Below are positions 7,411 to 13,583 of a DNA stretch of 13,583 nt, piece by piece. Every line of letters begins with the position of its first letter. Positions within the stretch are counted from its first letter, which is position 1. Source of the DNA: RGIG5270 sp045657185 (lineage in GTDB: Bacteria > Verrucomicrobiota > Lentisphaeria > Victivallales > Victivallaceae); NCBI GenBank assembly GCA_045657185.1, contig JAZOSO010000176.1, forward strand, positions 1 through 13,583. The letters run 5' to 3'. The notes beneath the pieces were generated by a model. That model was not told where the DNA came from, made no database searches, and saw nothing but the letters and a program-made list of their open reading frames with translations. Made by a program: the position numbers and the translations under genes.

Positions 7411-8493
7411 ATATGAACGCAGTCGGACAAATGTCGTATGCGGTGCATTTTGAATATAAAGCGGAATATTACACTTCGGACGGCGTTCAAGCAGCTCAAG
7501 CGTTCTTTGCAAAGCACTTTCAACAGCCGCCGTATCACCTGAACACGAAAGCCATGTATCTTTGCTGTAACAGAAACTTTCAAGCGGTACAGCTATTTTT
7601 TCAATCTGATAAATACTGTTTTCACTCTGAACGATGTTGCAGTATTTCTTGCCTTCAGCGCGGCGCAGTCCCCTCCCCGCCATCTGAATACACGGCAGAC
7701 GGCTGGCATCACGCAGAAATACACTTTGCAGTTCAGGCAAATCAAAACCTTCACTCAAAACAGAGACATTGGCAATGACCTGCAATTCACCGTTGATGAA
7801 CCTCTCAAGCTGTTTATCACGTTTACTGTTGCCGGAAATGACTTCGCAGGCGATGCCGTTACGGTTCAAAATCTCCGCAAATGTACCGCATTCAGCAAGC
7901 GTGTTGAAAAATACCAGAGTTTTTCCCCACTTTTCAGGAGACTGGCAATAAATTTTTGCGGCAATATCAGCATTCCAATAAGGAAGTTTATAAGACTGAT
8001 AAGGAGACAAAACATTGTTGTTTATCAACATTTGAATGGTGCATCCGCGCACGGAATGTTGAAAAGACAGACGCATTTTGTCAGTCCTCTGCGGCGTTGC
8101 CGACAATCCGAGAGTCAGAGAATTACCGGTTTTTTCATACATGGCAAGACAACTCTGCGTCGCCTCGTGATGAGCTTCATCCAAAACAATCATATCAGCC
8201 TTGGGAGGATTACTGTTGAAAACAGAAACATAATTCAATTTGCAATGAAAATATTCCAAATTGACTTTTTCTGTCTGCTCCAGAATATGACGGCGGGAGG
8301 CAACCCAGTTTACGCTTAAATCAGGATTTTCCTCCTGCATTTTTTTTATTACCATCAGCCCCATAATTGTTTTGCCGGAACCTACGGGAGACTCAATGAT
8401 TACGGATTCTTTGCCTTTATGAAATTCAGCAACAGCTTCACTGACGGCTTTGAGCTGATAATCGCGTTCCTCAAATTTAAATCTTTCAGCCAT
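7402..8493 (-). CDS. SF2 DExH-box helicase (type III restriction/UvrB-like), compact
   Basis: The 363-residue protein carries the full set of SF2 helicase motifs: RDYQ (10-13), Walker A SPVGSGKT (35-42), DEAH box D105-E-A-H108, motif III SAT (131-133), motif V VLSEGFDLPELQSV (245-258) and motif VI QMAGRGLRR (270-278). It should be an ATP-dependent DNA or RNA helicase or translocase. It has only the two RecA-like domains plus a short tail (about 279-363) and no nuclease or methylase domain. I placed the start at the ATG 8493, which has GGAGG at suitable spacing. A longer frame to a TTG at 8523 would run 38 bases into the upstream gene and has no good site. The start overlaps the end of the Ank-DUF932 gene by eight bases, so translation is coupled. 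It is the last gene of the operon. Which nucleic acid it acts on is unknown. Confidence 0.85.
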   Translation of the reverse strand: MAERFKFEERDYQLKAVSEAVAEFHKGKESVIIESPVGSGKTIMGLMVIKKMQEENPDLSVNWVASRRHILEQTEKVNLEYFHCKLNYVSVFNSNPPKADMIVLDEAHHEATQSCLAMYEKTGNSLTLGLSATPQRTDKMRLSFQHSVRGCTIQMLINNNVLSPYQSYKLPYWNADIAAKIYCQSPEKWGKTLVFFNTLAECGTFAEILNRNGIACEVISGNSKRDKQLERFINGELQVIANVSVLSEGFDLPELQSVFLRDASRLPCIQMAGRGLRRAEGKKYCNIVQSENSIYQIEKIAVPLESFCYSKDTWLSCSGDTAAVESALQRTLELLERRPKCNIPLYIQNAPHTTFVRLRSYSR

Positions 8494-9973
8494 TGATAAC
8501 CTCCAGGCTCTCTTCACGGTCAAAATATTCCTGAGTTTTATATTTGGAAAGCTTCAAATCCTTCAAAAAGAAATCAGGCGACTTCTTCGTGTTGCGGTAC
8601 ATGCCCTCCAAATCATATTCGCCGGCAAGCGTTCTGCCGGAGGCAATATCAAACGCCTGTGCTGACGTCAGCAAATTTCCGTGATGGGTTGTCAATTCAG
8701 AGCAGAAATTAAGAAGGTCATTGACAGCACAATTAACAGGCAGCAACGCTCTTTTTTTCGCCGGAATATTACTCAAACTTGTCGTTCCGTAAGTATGACA
8801 CGGTTCTCCTGCAATTTCATACAAACGGTTATGCAGTTTGCGGTATGAATTTTTATCCTGAACATATTCCTGCATAAGATTATCAATCATCATCAATTCA
8901 TTAACCGATGCCACAGTTTGCTGTGCGATATCAACGCGTTCCTCCAATGCGGAAAATCCGTGCTGATTGCTGAAAGATTTGAGCAATCTGCCGAGATGAG
9001 TTCCTGACTCATCATTGATTTCAATGTCAGTACGGAAACTTGACACCTGAGCAACAGAGCCGTTGGAACAGACCTGACGCAGCAGCGCAAGATAAATACA
9101 GGGCGACCCGATACCGTCAACAGGATAATGAATTGTCAGACGGCGACGGTATTCTCCGGAATTTGGAATATTAAAAGACTCGTCAAGATGCAGTTCTCCT
9201 TTCCAGACACCGTTTTCATAAAAAGTTTTGCGCATACGGGGGTCTTCGGAGAAAATTTTACAGCCGATACTCGGCGGCAGAACTTTTTTATCACGCTCAA
9301 TAATACCGAGAATTTGATTATTGTGATTGTCAAAAGTTGCCACAAATTCCTGTTTGGGATGAATTTCAGCTGCCCGTTCCAGCACTTCAGCGGGGGAGAA
9401 ATAATTGAAAATCGTATTTGAAAATTTGAGTTTTTTGGCAAGGCTTGTAACAAATCTCGGAGTTACGGAATACTCTTTATCCATACAACTCAACTTCCAA
9501 TTGAGTTTATCATTTATATTACTGTCAAGCGGTACCAAATCCTGAATAGTCACGACTTGCTGCGCAAAACGCTTCTCCCAATCCGAAGCTTCAATCTGCT
9601 CCTCTGCAACAGCTTTTATTGCTGTAACAGGATGCAATTTAAAGTATTCTTCTTTCAAATAAGCTTCTGTTTCATGGTCAACTGCAATCTCATAAGGAAG
9701 CTTTCCGGAATTATTGCGAATATCGGCAAGCGCACCTTTTTCAATCAGAAATTTTGCCATTTTTGAATTATTGACATAATGCAAAACAGTATTTCCTGCT
9801 TCATCCTGCAAGTTGATATTACAATACGGAGTCAGAAAATAAATAATAGCAGATGACTGATTTTTCACCGCAGTATGCAGCAGACAAGCATCAGCTTCCG
9901 GACGGACACCGGATTCCAGCAAAAATTTTACAATATCAGTGTTCTGAAGTTCAACAGCTCTTTTCAACGGCAT
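8486..9973 (-). CDS. Ankyrin-repeat protein fused to a DUF932-like domain
   Basis: Residues 1-110 of 495 form three to four ankyrin repeats (units near 1-28, 29-60, 61-90 and a partial 91-110), recognisable by DIVKFLLESG, LLHTAV, GNTVLHY and MAKFLIEKGA. Such repeats bind proteins. Residues about 150-460 resemble DUF932, a phage/plasmid-associated family. The clearest sign is LALLRQVCSNGSVAQV (295-310), followed by helices and a C-terminal segment AVNDLLNFCSELTTHH (416-430). DUF932 assignment is from motif memory and is moderate. The start is the ATG at 9973 (AAGGAG eight bases upstream); the open frame reaches a TTG at 10027 but that has no site. It lies 54 bases behind the AAA+ gene and overlaps the helicase start. 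Likely role: adaptor or nucleic-acid-associated partner of the two motors; inferred only. Confidence 0.7.
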   Translation of the reverse strand: MPLKRAVELQNTDIVKFLLESGVRPEADACLLHTAVKNQSSAIIYFLTPYCNINLQDEAGNTVLHYVNNSKMAKFLIEKGALADIRNNSGKLPYEIAVDHETEAYLKEEYFKLHPVTAIKAVAEEQIEASDWEKRFAQQVVTIQDLVPLDSNINDKLNWKLSCMDKEYSVTPRFVTSLAKKLKFSNTIFNYFSPAEVLERAAEIHPKQEFVATFDNHNNQILGIIERDKKVLPPSIGCKIFSEDPRMRKTFYENGVWKGELHLDESFNIPNSGEYRRRLTIHYPVDGIGSPCIYLALLRQVCSNGSVAQVSSFRTDIEINDESGTHLGRLLKSFSNQHGFSALEERVDIAQQTVASVNELMMIDNLMQEYVQDKNSYRKLHNRLYEIAGEPCHTYGTTSLSNIPAKKRALLPVNCAVNDLLNFCSELTTHHGNLLTSAQAFDIASGRTLAGEYDLEGMYRNTKKSPDFFLKDLKLSKYKTQEYFDREESLEVING

Positions 9974-10027
9974 AACTTTTTCTCCTTTTTTCATATTATT
10001 GTTCAAATCTCTCGATACGGCAATCAA

Positions 10028-12190
10028 TCAAAAACCGATAATTTTTTCTTTTTTACCGAAATTGCTTTTTGTGCGGCTCTCCTGACGCAAATACTCCAGA
10101 CGGGTTTTGTTGGAGGTATTTTCCAGATAATAAAGAGCTTGACGGACAGTACGGAAATCTCCGGGGGCAAGATTCGGAATATCATTCAATTCTTCAAGTT
10201 CATCCTGTGTAAGCGAAGTTTGAAACATACGCTCAAAAAATGACTTCTTGCCTGCTGCATCCAAAAAATTAAACCCGATTTTAAAGGTAAAACGGCGCAT
10301 AATTGCCGGGTCAAGATTTTCCATAAAATTGGTAGCTCCAACCATAATTCCCTTAAAATTCTCCATCTGATAGAGCAATTCGTTGACCTGTGTAACCTCC
10401 CATGAAGCATTTGCTTTGGAACGGTTCTGCACCAGTCCGTCAATCTCATCAAGAAAAAGGATTGCCTTTTCCGCCTCTGCCATCGCAAAAGCTTTTTTGA
10501 TATTATGCTCAGTTTCTCCGACATACATACTCAAAAGGTCACTGCCCATCTGCACAACAACTTTAGTATTGAGTTCCGCACCGAGATATTTCACAAACTC
10601 AGTTTTTCCGGTTCCGGGAGGACCTGACAGCAAAAGATTCATACGGGGACGGTCAGGAGAATTTGCACTGTCGTCATGCTGAAATTTGCGAATTGCTGAA
10701 ACAATCTGATTCAAATTTATATCACCTTTGATATTCAACCCCTCCAACGAATAATCTTTAGCAATCTGCAACTTGTCATTGCTGTTACGGACTTCAAGCA
10801 ATTCACAGTGCTGCGCCATCAGCTTGCCAATAACGGATTTAACCTCAGAAACACCCGGAGAAGTACGTTCAAGATTAGTAAGAACTTTGGTAATAATACC
10901 GGCACTTACCTCATATTCATTTGACAGAAAATCAACGAGACTGTTGTCAAAAAAACGCTCCAGCTGCATTTGGCTGATGTTGTTATGCCAAATCATTTTG
11001 CGCTGAACGGCATTGAGAGGCTTGAAACAAATTGAGTAATCAAAACGCCTGCGGCTGGATTCATCCAACTGCCATGCCGGTGTATTTGATATCCAGATTG
11101 CAGGAGTCTGCAAATTATCAAGCACTGTGTTGAGCTGTCCTTTGTCACCTGCAATATTTCCGGTCATACTCTTGAGCATATCGTCTGCTTCATCAATGAT
11201 GATGAGACTTCTGTCACGTCTGACCTGAGAATCACAAACCTGCAAAGCAGAAAAACGAAATTCAGGGGAACTGTCAGAAGTACCGTTTGCCTGCTCAATA
11301 TTCTGGGCAATAATATAACAGTCCAAATTCAACTCTTTTGCCAGAGTACGGGCAAAACTGCTTTTGCCGGTTCCCGGCGCACCGTAAAGCAATATATTTA
11401 TATTGCCGTTATTACCGTTTCTGATAATATTTTTCAGCAATTCACCATGCTCTTCAGCAAGCGTTCCGAAAAAATCCCATGGCAGCACAACATCATTATT
11501 GCGCTTAAAAAACGCACTTGCCAGCGGCTCATCCGAATTTCCCGAAAGAAACGCAAAAAGTTTGCAATTAAAACAGAAACTATTATCAAGACAATGATAA
11601 CGGCGGAGCTTATTCTCTTTTTTCAGACAGCGAATAACCTCATACGAATCACAGTCAAGGCATTTTGCAATGAAAATCGCTCTGTCCTCCGGATTGAGAG
11701 AATTGTTGTGCTCAGCAGTCCACTCCAGAAGATTGTTTTCACACAGACAACAGACCAAAGCAATTTCACTTTCAAATTCAGACAAGTTGAAAGTTTTTAT
11801 CAACTCCTTGAATTTCACAGGAAAAAGTTCTTTTTCAAATTTTTCAAGCTGCATTTTTTCAATGTGGCTGTCAATCAAATCTGCAATAACTTTTTTCAGT
11901 TTTTTGCGAGTCTGGGGTGAATACCAAACCGCACGCAAAATCTGCTGTGGTGAATCAGAAAAATCCAGACATGCACGATAATAATTGTTTTTCTCCATGC
12001 GGCTGATTGCAGCTTTTGAAAAATTATCTTTAACGAGCTGTCCCCAATCTGTATCAGGCATATTACAGACAAGAGTATCAAAAAAATCCTCATCCCCAAT
12101 TTCGCCATTGTGATTTTTTATGAAGTTTTTGAAATAAATGAGACTTTTAACGATTTTCCAATTATTTACGATTGCAGCATATTTTTTCAT
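10028..12190 (-). CDS. Tandem AAA+ ATPase (two AAA modules)
   Basis: The 720-residue protein has an N-terminal helical/winged-helix-like region (about 1-250) with a few Cys (a YHCLDNSFCFNCKLF segment), then two AAA+ modules. Module 1 has Walker A GAPGTGKS (270-277), Walker B with D333-E-A-D336, and a sensor-type strand WISNTP followed by SRRRFDY. Module 2 has Walker A GPPGTGKT (523-530), the pore-type SDLLSMYVGETEHNI, Walker B D581-E-I-D584, and the arginine-finger segment DPAIMRRF. Both nucleotide sites look intact. The second module is very like a widespread bacterial AAA family with MYVGxTE motifs; such proteins work as hexameric remodelling machines. The start ATG 12190 has GGAGG seven bases upstream; the frame extends to an ATG at 12235 with no good site. 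It is first gene of the operon. The partner or substrate is unknown. Confidence 0.85.
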   Translation of the reverse strand: MKKYAAIVNNWKIVKSLIYFKNFIKNHNGEIGDEDFFDTLVCNMPDTDWGQLVKDNFSKAAISRMEKNNYYRACLDFSDSPQQILRAVWYSPQTRKKLKKVIADLIDSHIEKMQLEKFEKELFPVKFKELIKTFNLSEFESEIALVCCLCENNLLEWTAEHNNSLNPEDRAIFIAKCLDCDSYEVIRCLKKENKLRRYHCLDNSFCFNCKLFAFLSGNSDEPLASAFFKRNNDVVLPWDFFGTLAEEHGELLKNIIRNGNNGNINILLYGAPGTGKSSFARTLAKELNLDCYIIAQNIEQANGTSDSSPEFRFSALQVCDSQVRRDRSLIIIDEADDMLKSMTGNIAGDKGQLNTVLDNLQTPAIWISNTPAWQLDESSRRRFDYSICFKPLNAVQRKMIWHNNISQMQLERFFDNSLVDFLSNEYEVSAGIITKVLTNLERTSPGVSEVKSVIGKLMAQHCELLEVRNSNDKLQIAKDYSLEGLNIKGDINLNQIVSAIRKFQHDDSANSPDRPRMNLLLSGPPGTGKTEFVKYLGAELNTKVVVQMGSDLLSMYVGETEHNIKKAFAMAEAEKAILFLDEIDGLVQNRSKANASWEVTQVNELLYQMENFKGIMVGATNFMENLDPAIMRRFTFKIGFNFLDAAGKKSFFERMFQTSLTQDELEELNDIPNLAPGDFRTVRQALYYLENTSNKTRLEYLRQESRTKSNFGKKEKIIGF

Positions 12191-12284
12191 CTTTTTTCCT
12201 CCTTTTGCCATACAATACCACCGGAAGGCAGACATTTTATGTCATACTGAAAAAAAATAAAAAAAAATCCCATTCATGAACATA

Positions 12285-12301
12285 ACGACAACAAATGTCG
12301 T
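12285..12301. promoter_or_regulatory. Inverted repeat at the divergent promoter region, candidate operator
   Basis: ACGACA and TGTCGT form a 6-bp inverted repeat around ACAAA. It lies next to the extended -10 of the minus-strand operon and abuts a TATATT on the plus strand. It sits at the expected start of the minus transcript, a position suited to repression. Short repeats of this size can also occur by chance. Confidence 0.3.
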
Positions 12302-12303
12302 AT

Positions 12304-12312
12304 ATTATACCA
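12304..12312 (-). promoter_or_regulatory. Extended -10 promoter of the AAA+/Ank-DUF932/helicase operon
   Basis: On the minus strand, TGGTATAAT (12312-12304) is a perfect extended -10 element; no good -35 box is seen. The transcript would start near 12297 and have a leader of about 107 bases, crossing runs of ten and eight Ts (12267-12250 on this strand), before the AAA+ gene at 12190. On the other strand, TATATT at 12301-12306 or 12313-12318 could serve the divergent gene. Confidence 0.5.
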
Positions 12313-12349
12313 TATATTACACCATAAACTTCTAACGAAAGGAAAAAAA

Positions 12350-13048
12350 ATGGCTATTGATTTTACACCTGAAAACAATTTGGAAAAAGCAATAAAAAAC
12401 AATAATCCCAATGCAGTTATCCGCGCAATTGCCGATGGAGAAAAACTTTCGCGTCTGGTAAGTGTACGCCATCTGGGGTATGAAGATTTTTCAGACGAAG
12501 CAATATATTCCGTCCTCCTGCTTGTATTATCAGAAGAGCAATTGCAATCCATGACTTCAGAATATTATTATCATAACACAGAAAAGACTGCCGCACAAAG
12601 ACTTAAAAATATTGTGAATGATGCACTCAGTCCGATGAAAGAAAGTCCTGATGATAACGAAAAAGCTCTGATGAAAGCAATTATTTTTGGTGAAAATCAG
12701 GAAGTTATCCATCTGGTAAAAGAAAAAAATGTCGTATTTTACGGTTTTACCATTGAATTGCTTCCTGCCATAGCAGACCTCTCAAAAGAAGCAAAATTGA
12801 CACTGCTTCGTGACGGAATTTCTACCAAATTGAAAGCTATTCTCCTCGGAATATTTATGAATGAGGCGGAAACACCGAAAATATTCAACTATATGACATA
12901 CAGCGAAAGAGTCAAATACGCAAATTTAATGCTGAGAATTATGCTAAAAGATGATATCTCCGCCGATGAAAACTGGTTTCCCGAAGACGGAGAAAACCGT
13001 TTTGATTACTACTTTGACCCGCAACACCGCTTTCCCCCGCAGGATTGA
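12350..13048 (+). CDS. Divergent hypothetical protein with weak ankyrin-like helices
   Basis: This 232-residue protein is mostly helical and not recognised. Two segments look like ankyrin-type helix pairs: LEKAIKNNNPNAVIRAIADG (about 10-29) and ALMKAIIFGENQEVIHLVKE (about 106-125). The first resembles the first ankyrin unit of the Ank-DUF932 protein across the divergent promoter. Helical repeats continue to about 190, and the tail is acidic and aromatic (ENWFPEDGENRFDYYFDP). There is no signal peptide or membrane segment, so it is cytoplasmic. AAAGG lies seven bases before the ATG. It shares its control region with the minus-strand operon, so co-regulation is likely. It could be an immunity, adaptor or regulatory partner, but that is inference. 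No clear terminator follows it. Confidence 0.65.
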   Translation: MAIDFTPENNLEKAIKNNNPNAVIRAIADGEKLSRLVSVRHLGYEDFSDEAIYSVLLLVLSEEQLQSMTSEYYYHNTEKTAAQRLKNIVNDALSPMKESPDDNEKALMKAIIFGENQEVIHLVKEKNVVFYGFTIELLPAIADLSKEAKLTLLRDGISTKLKAILLGIFMNEAETPKIFNYMTYSERVKYANLMLRIMLKDDISADENWFPEDGENRFDYYFDPQHRFPPQD

Positions 13049-13069
13049 CAAAATACTCTCGACCTAGCC

Positions 13070-13099
13070 GATTTATCCGCCCCGTCTGATTTATCCGCC
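13070..13099. repeat. Two-copy direct repeat gatttatccgcc
   Basis: The 12-mer occurs at 13070-13081 and 13088-13099, 18 bases apart. Read on the minus strand it contains CGGATAAATC, which is similar to the CCGGATA at the 3' end of the 5S gene, so it may be part of the 5S-derived mosaic. Confidence 0.6.
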
Positions 13100-13102
13100 A
13101 TA

Positions 13103-13119
13103 ACCGTGCTGCTCTCCCA
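13103..13119 (-). repeat. 5S 3'-end-like repeat, copy 1
   Basis: accgtgctgctctccca here equals the copy at 13196-13212 and matches 15 of 17 bases of the 5S gene at 13488-13504. On the minus strand it reads tgggagagcagcacggt, which is very like the common 5S tail. Confidence 0.7.
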
Positions 13120-13170
13120 AGCGTTCCACCCGCCTTTTTATTTGCTATCGCCCAAGTCACACCTCATCTG

Positions 13171-13198
13171 CAGTCAAACTCAATCATCATGCAGTACC
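13171..13198 (-). repeat. 5S internal-segment-like repeat
   Basis: cagtcaaa and tgcagtacc flank an 11-base insert here. In the real 5S gene (13505-13523) the same two blocks are separated by two bases. The block abuts copy 2 of the tail repeat. Confidence 0.55.
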
Positions 13199-13212
13199 GT
13201 GCTGCTCTCCCA
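13196..13212 (-). repeat. 5S 3'-end-like repeat, copy 2
   Basis: Identical over 17 bases to copy 1 at 13103-13119. It shares ACC with the preceding internal-segment repeat, so the junction is a fused mosaic rather than an intact 5S copy. Confidence 0.7.
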
Positions 13213-13236
13213 CCACGCCGCAGGCGGGGAGCCTGA

Positions 13237-13253
13237 GGGCGGCTTTGCCGCCC
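13237..13253. repeat. GC-rich hairpin
   Basis: gggcggc and gccgccc form a 7-bp perfect stem with a 3-base loop. There is no T tract on either side, so it is not an intrinsic terminator; it may be a processing site or part of a dispersed repeat element. Confidence 0.6.
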
Positions 13254-13321
13254 GCAAGGCACTGTCCCCAATCGAAGTAGGACGGTGTACTTGACGACAA
13301 GGGGTGGTGATGGATTGGAGG

Positions 13322-13358
13322 AATAAAAGTGATGAAATTTATTTCAATCACTTTTATT
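13322..13358. repeat. AT-rich hairpin downstream of the rrn operon
   Basis: A 12-bp perfect stem (aataaaagtgat, 13322-13333, with 13347-13358) continues through a one-base bulge into four or five more pairs. It lies behind the 5S terminators. No GC-rich core or T tract makes it a standard terminator. Confidence 0.65.
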
Positions 13359-13371
13359 ACAACAAGACAGC

Positions 13372-13396
13372 AAAAAACGGCGTGTTCTACACGCCG
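13372..13396 (-). terminator. Second intrinsic terminator of the rrn operon
   Basis: A 7-bp GC-rich stem (cggcgtg with cacgccg, 13378-13384 and 13390-13396, 5-base loop) is followed on the minus strand by six Ts (13377-13372). Confidence 0.85.
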
Positions 13397-13430
13397 CACC
13401 ACCCCGTCCCCCCAACTCGCACCAACACAC

Positions 13431-13468
13431 AAAAAAAAAGATCTCAAGCAGTGCGAATACTTGAGTTC
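13431..13468 (-). terminator. First intrinsic terminator after 5S rRNA
   Basis: On the minus strand gaactcaag pairs with cttgagatc (13468-13460 and 13448-13440, one A-A mismatch) across an 11-base loop, followed by nine Ts (13439-13431). It starts 12 bases after the 5S 3' end. Confidence 0.85.
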
Positions 13469-13480
13469 TCGTAAATAAAT

Positions 13481-13583
13481 ATCCGGCACCGTGCTACCCT
13501 CCCACAGTCAAATTTGCAGTACCATCGCCGCTGAGGTCCTTAACTACCGTGTTCGGGAAGGGAACGTGTGTGACTACCTCGCT
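13481..13583 (-). rRNA. rrf: 5S ribosomal RNA, 5' end outside the window
   Basis: Read on the minus strand, the last 103 bases align with bacterial 5S rRNA: AGCGAGGTAGTCACAC at the window edge, then CCCGAACACGGTAGTTAAG, GCGGCGATGGTACTG, TGGGAGGGTAGCACGG and the GCCGGAT 3' end. Compared with E. coli 5S (120 bases), about 15 bases of the 5' end lie beyond the window. Two terminators follow. The gene is presumably the end of a 16S-23S-5S operon that enters from the right. Confidence 0.93.

Larger units (their letters stand above)
13049..13480. other. Non-coding spacer with 5S-derived repeats, hairpins and terminators
   Basis: No credible gene lies in these 430 bases, which are visibly richer in GC than the genes to the left. 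The stretch holds an 18-base-spaced tandem repeat, fragments that match the 3' half of the 5S gene, a GC-rich hairpin, an AT-rich hairpin and two minus-strand terminators. Each is listed separately. An open frame at 13187-13489 on the minus strand crosses all these structures and the 5S tail and is not coding. Confidence 0.7.

Noticed and set aside
8494..8523. TTG start (8523) for the helicase
   Set aside because: It would overlap the upstream gene by 38 bases without a site. The ATG at 8493 has GGAGG.
9974..10027. TTG start (10027) for the Ank-DUF932 gene
   Set aside because: It overlaps nothing useful and has no site. The ATG at 9973 has AAGGAG upstream and begins exactly at the first ankyrin unit.
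11447..11920. 157-residue plus-strand open frame opposite the AAA+ gene
   Set aside because: It lies antisense to well-conserved AAA+ sequence, including the region before Walker A, and has no site or recognisable domain. It is a shadow frame.
12191..12235. Upstream ATG (12235) for the AAA+ gene
   Set aside because: No Shine-Dalgarno precedes it, while the ATG at 12190 has GGAGG at ideal spacing. The extra 15 residues look like leader sequence.
13070..13212. Possible CRISPR or att-type repeats
   Set aside because: The repeats are few, unequally spaced and match 5S rRNA. There is no spacer pattern, cas gene or integrase in view.
13187..13489. 100-residue minus-strand open frame
   Set aside because: It runs through the 5S tail, two terminators and several hairpins, and has no Shine-Dalgarno or protein-like composition.

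Overview
The window is AT-rich bacterial DNA with clear Shine-Dalgarno sites, short promoters and intrinsic terminators. It holds nine protein genes and the 3' part of a 5S rRNA gene. The proteins look most like those of the PVC superphylum, perhaps a gut Lentisphaerota (Victivallales-type) bacterium. That rests on the general look of the large sugar-enzyme-like protein and the CGPFF/DUF3142 pair; it is an inference, not a database result.

Left part (1-870): an AT-rich leader, then a small two-gene unit. The first gene encodes a Cys-cluster plus helix-turn-helix protein (207-773). The second encodes a 63-residue coiled-coil protein (635-826) that starts inside the first in another frame. A strong hairpin terminator follows. 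A promoter at 881-909 then drives a 675-residue cytoplasmic, glycoside-hydrolase-like protein (943-2970). That gene converges on the next minus-strand genes across a 13-bp perfect hairpin.

Middle (3062-7350, minus strand): a translationally coupled pair made of an exported DUF3142-like TIM-barrel protein (354 aa) and a large exported 'CGPFF' repeat protein (1054 aa) with TPR/Sel1-like segments. The pair has its own promoter and probably works together at the cell surface or periplasm; its function is unknown.

Right part (7385-12350): the most interesting locus, a three-gene minus-strand operon. It encodes a tandem AAA+ ATPase (720 aa), an ankyrin-repeat protein fused to a DUF932-like domain (495 aa) and a compact SF2 DExH helicase (363 aa). 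It ends in a terminator whose hairpin contains the helicase stop codon. A divergent gene (12350-13048) encodes a 232-residue protein with weak ankyrin-like helices; the shared control region carries an extended -10 element, an inverted repeat and long A tracts. Two nucleic-acid or remodelling motors, a phage/mobile-element-type domain and ankyrin proteins beside an rRNA operon resemble an accessory or defence-type island. No function can be shown from sequence alone.

Right edge (13049-13583): a non-coding stretch with 5S-derived mosaic repeats, several hairpins and two terminators, then the 5S rRNA gene reading leftward (an rrn operon entering from outside the window). In the four operonic minus-strand genes outside the 3062 gene, I moved the longest-ORF starts inward to the ATG with the best Shine-Dalgarno.
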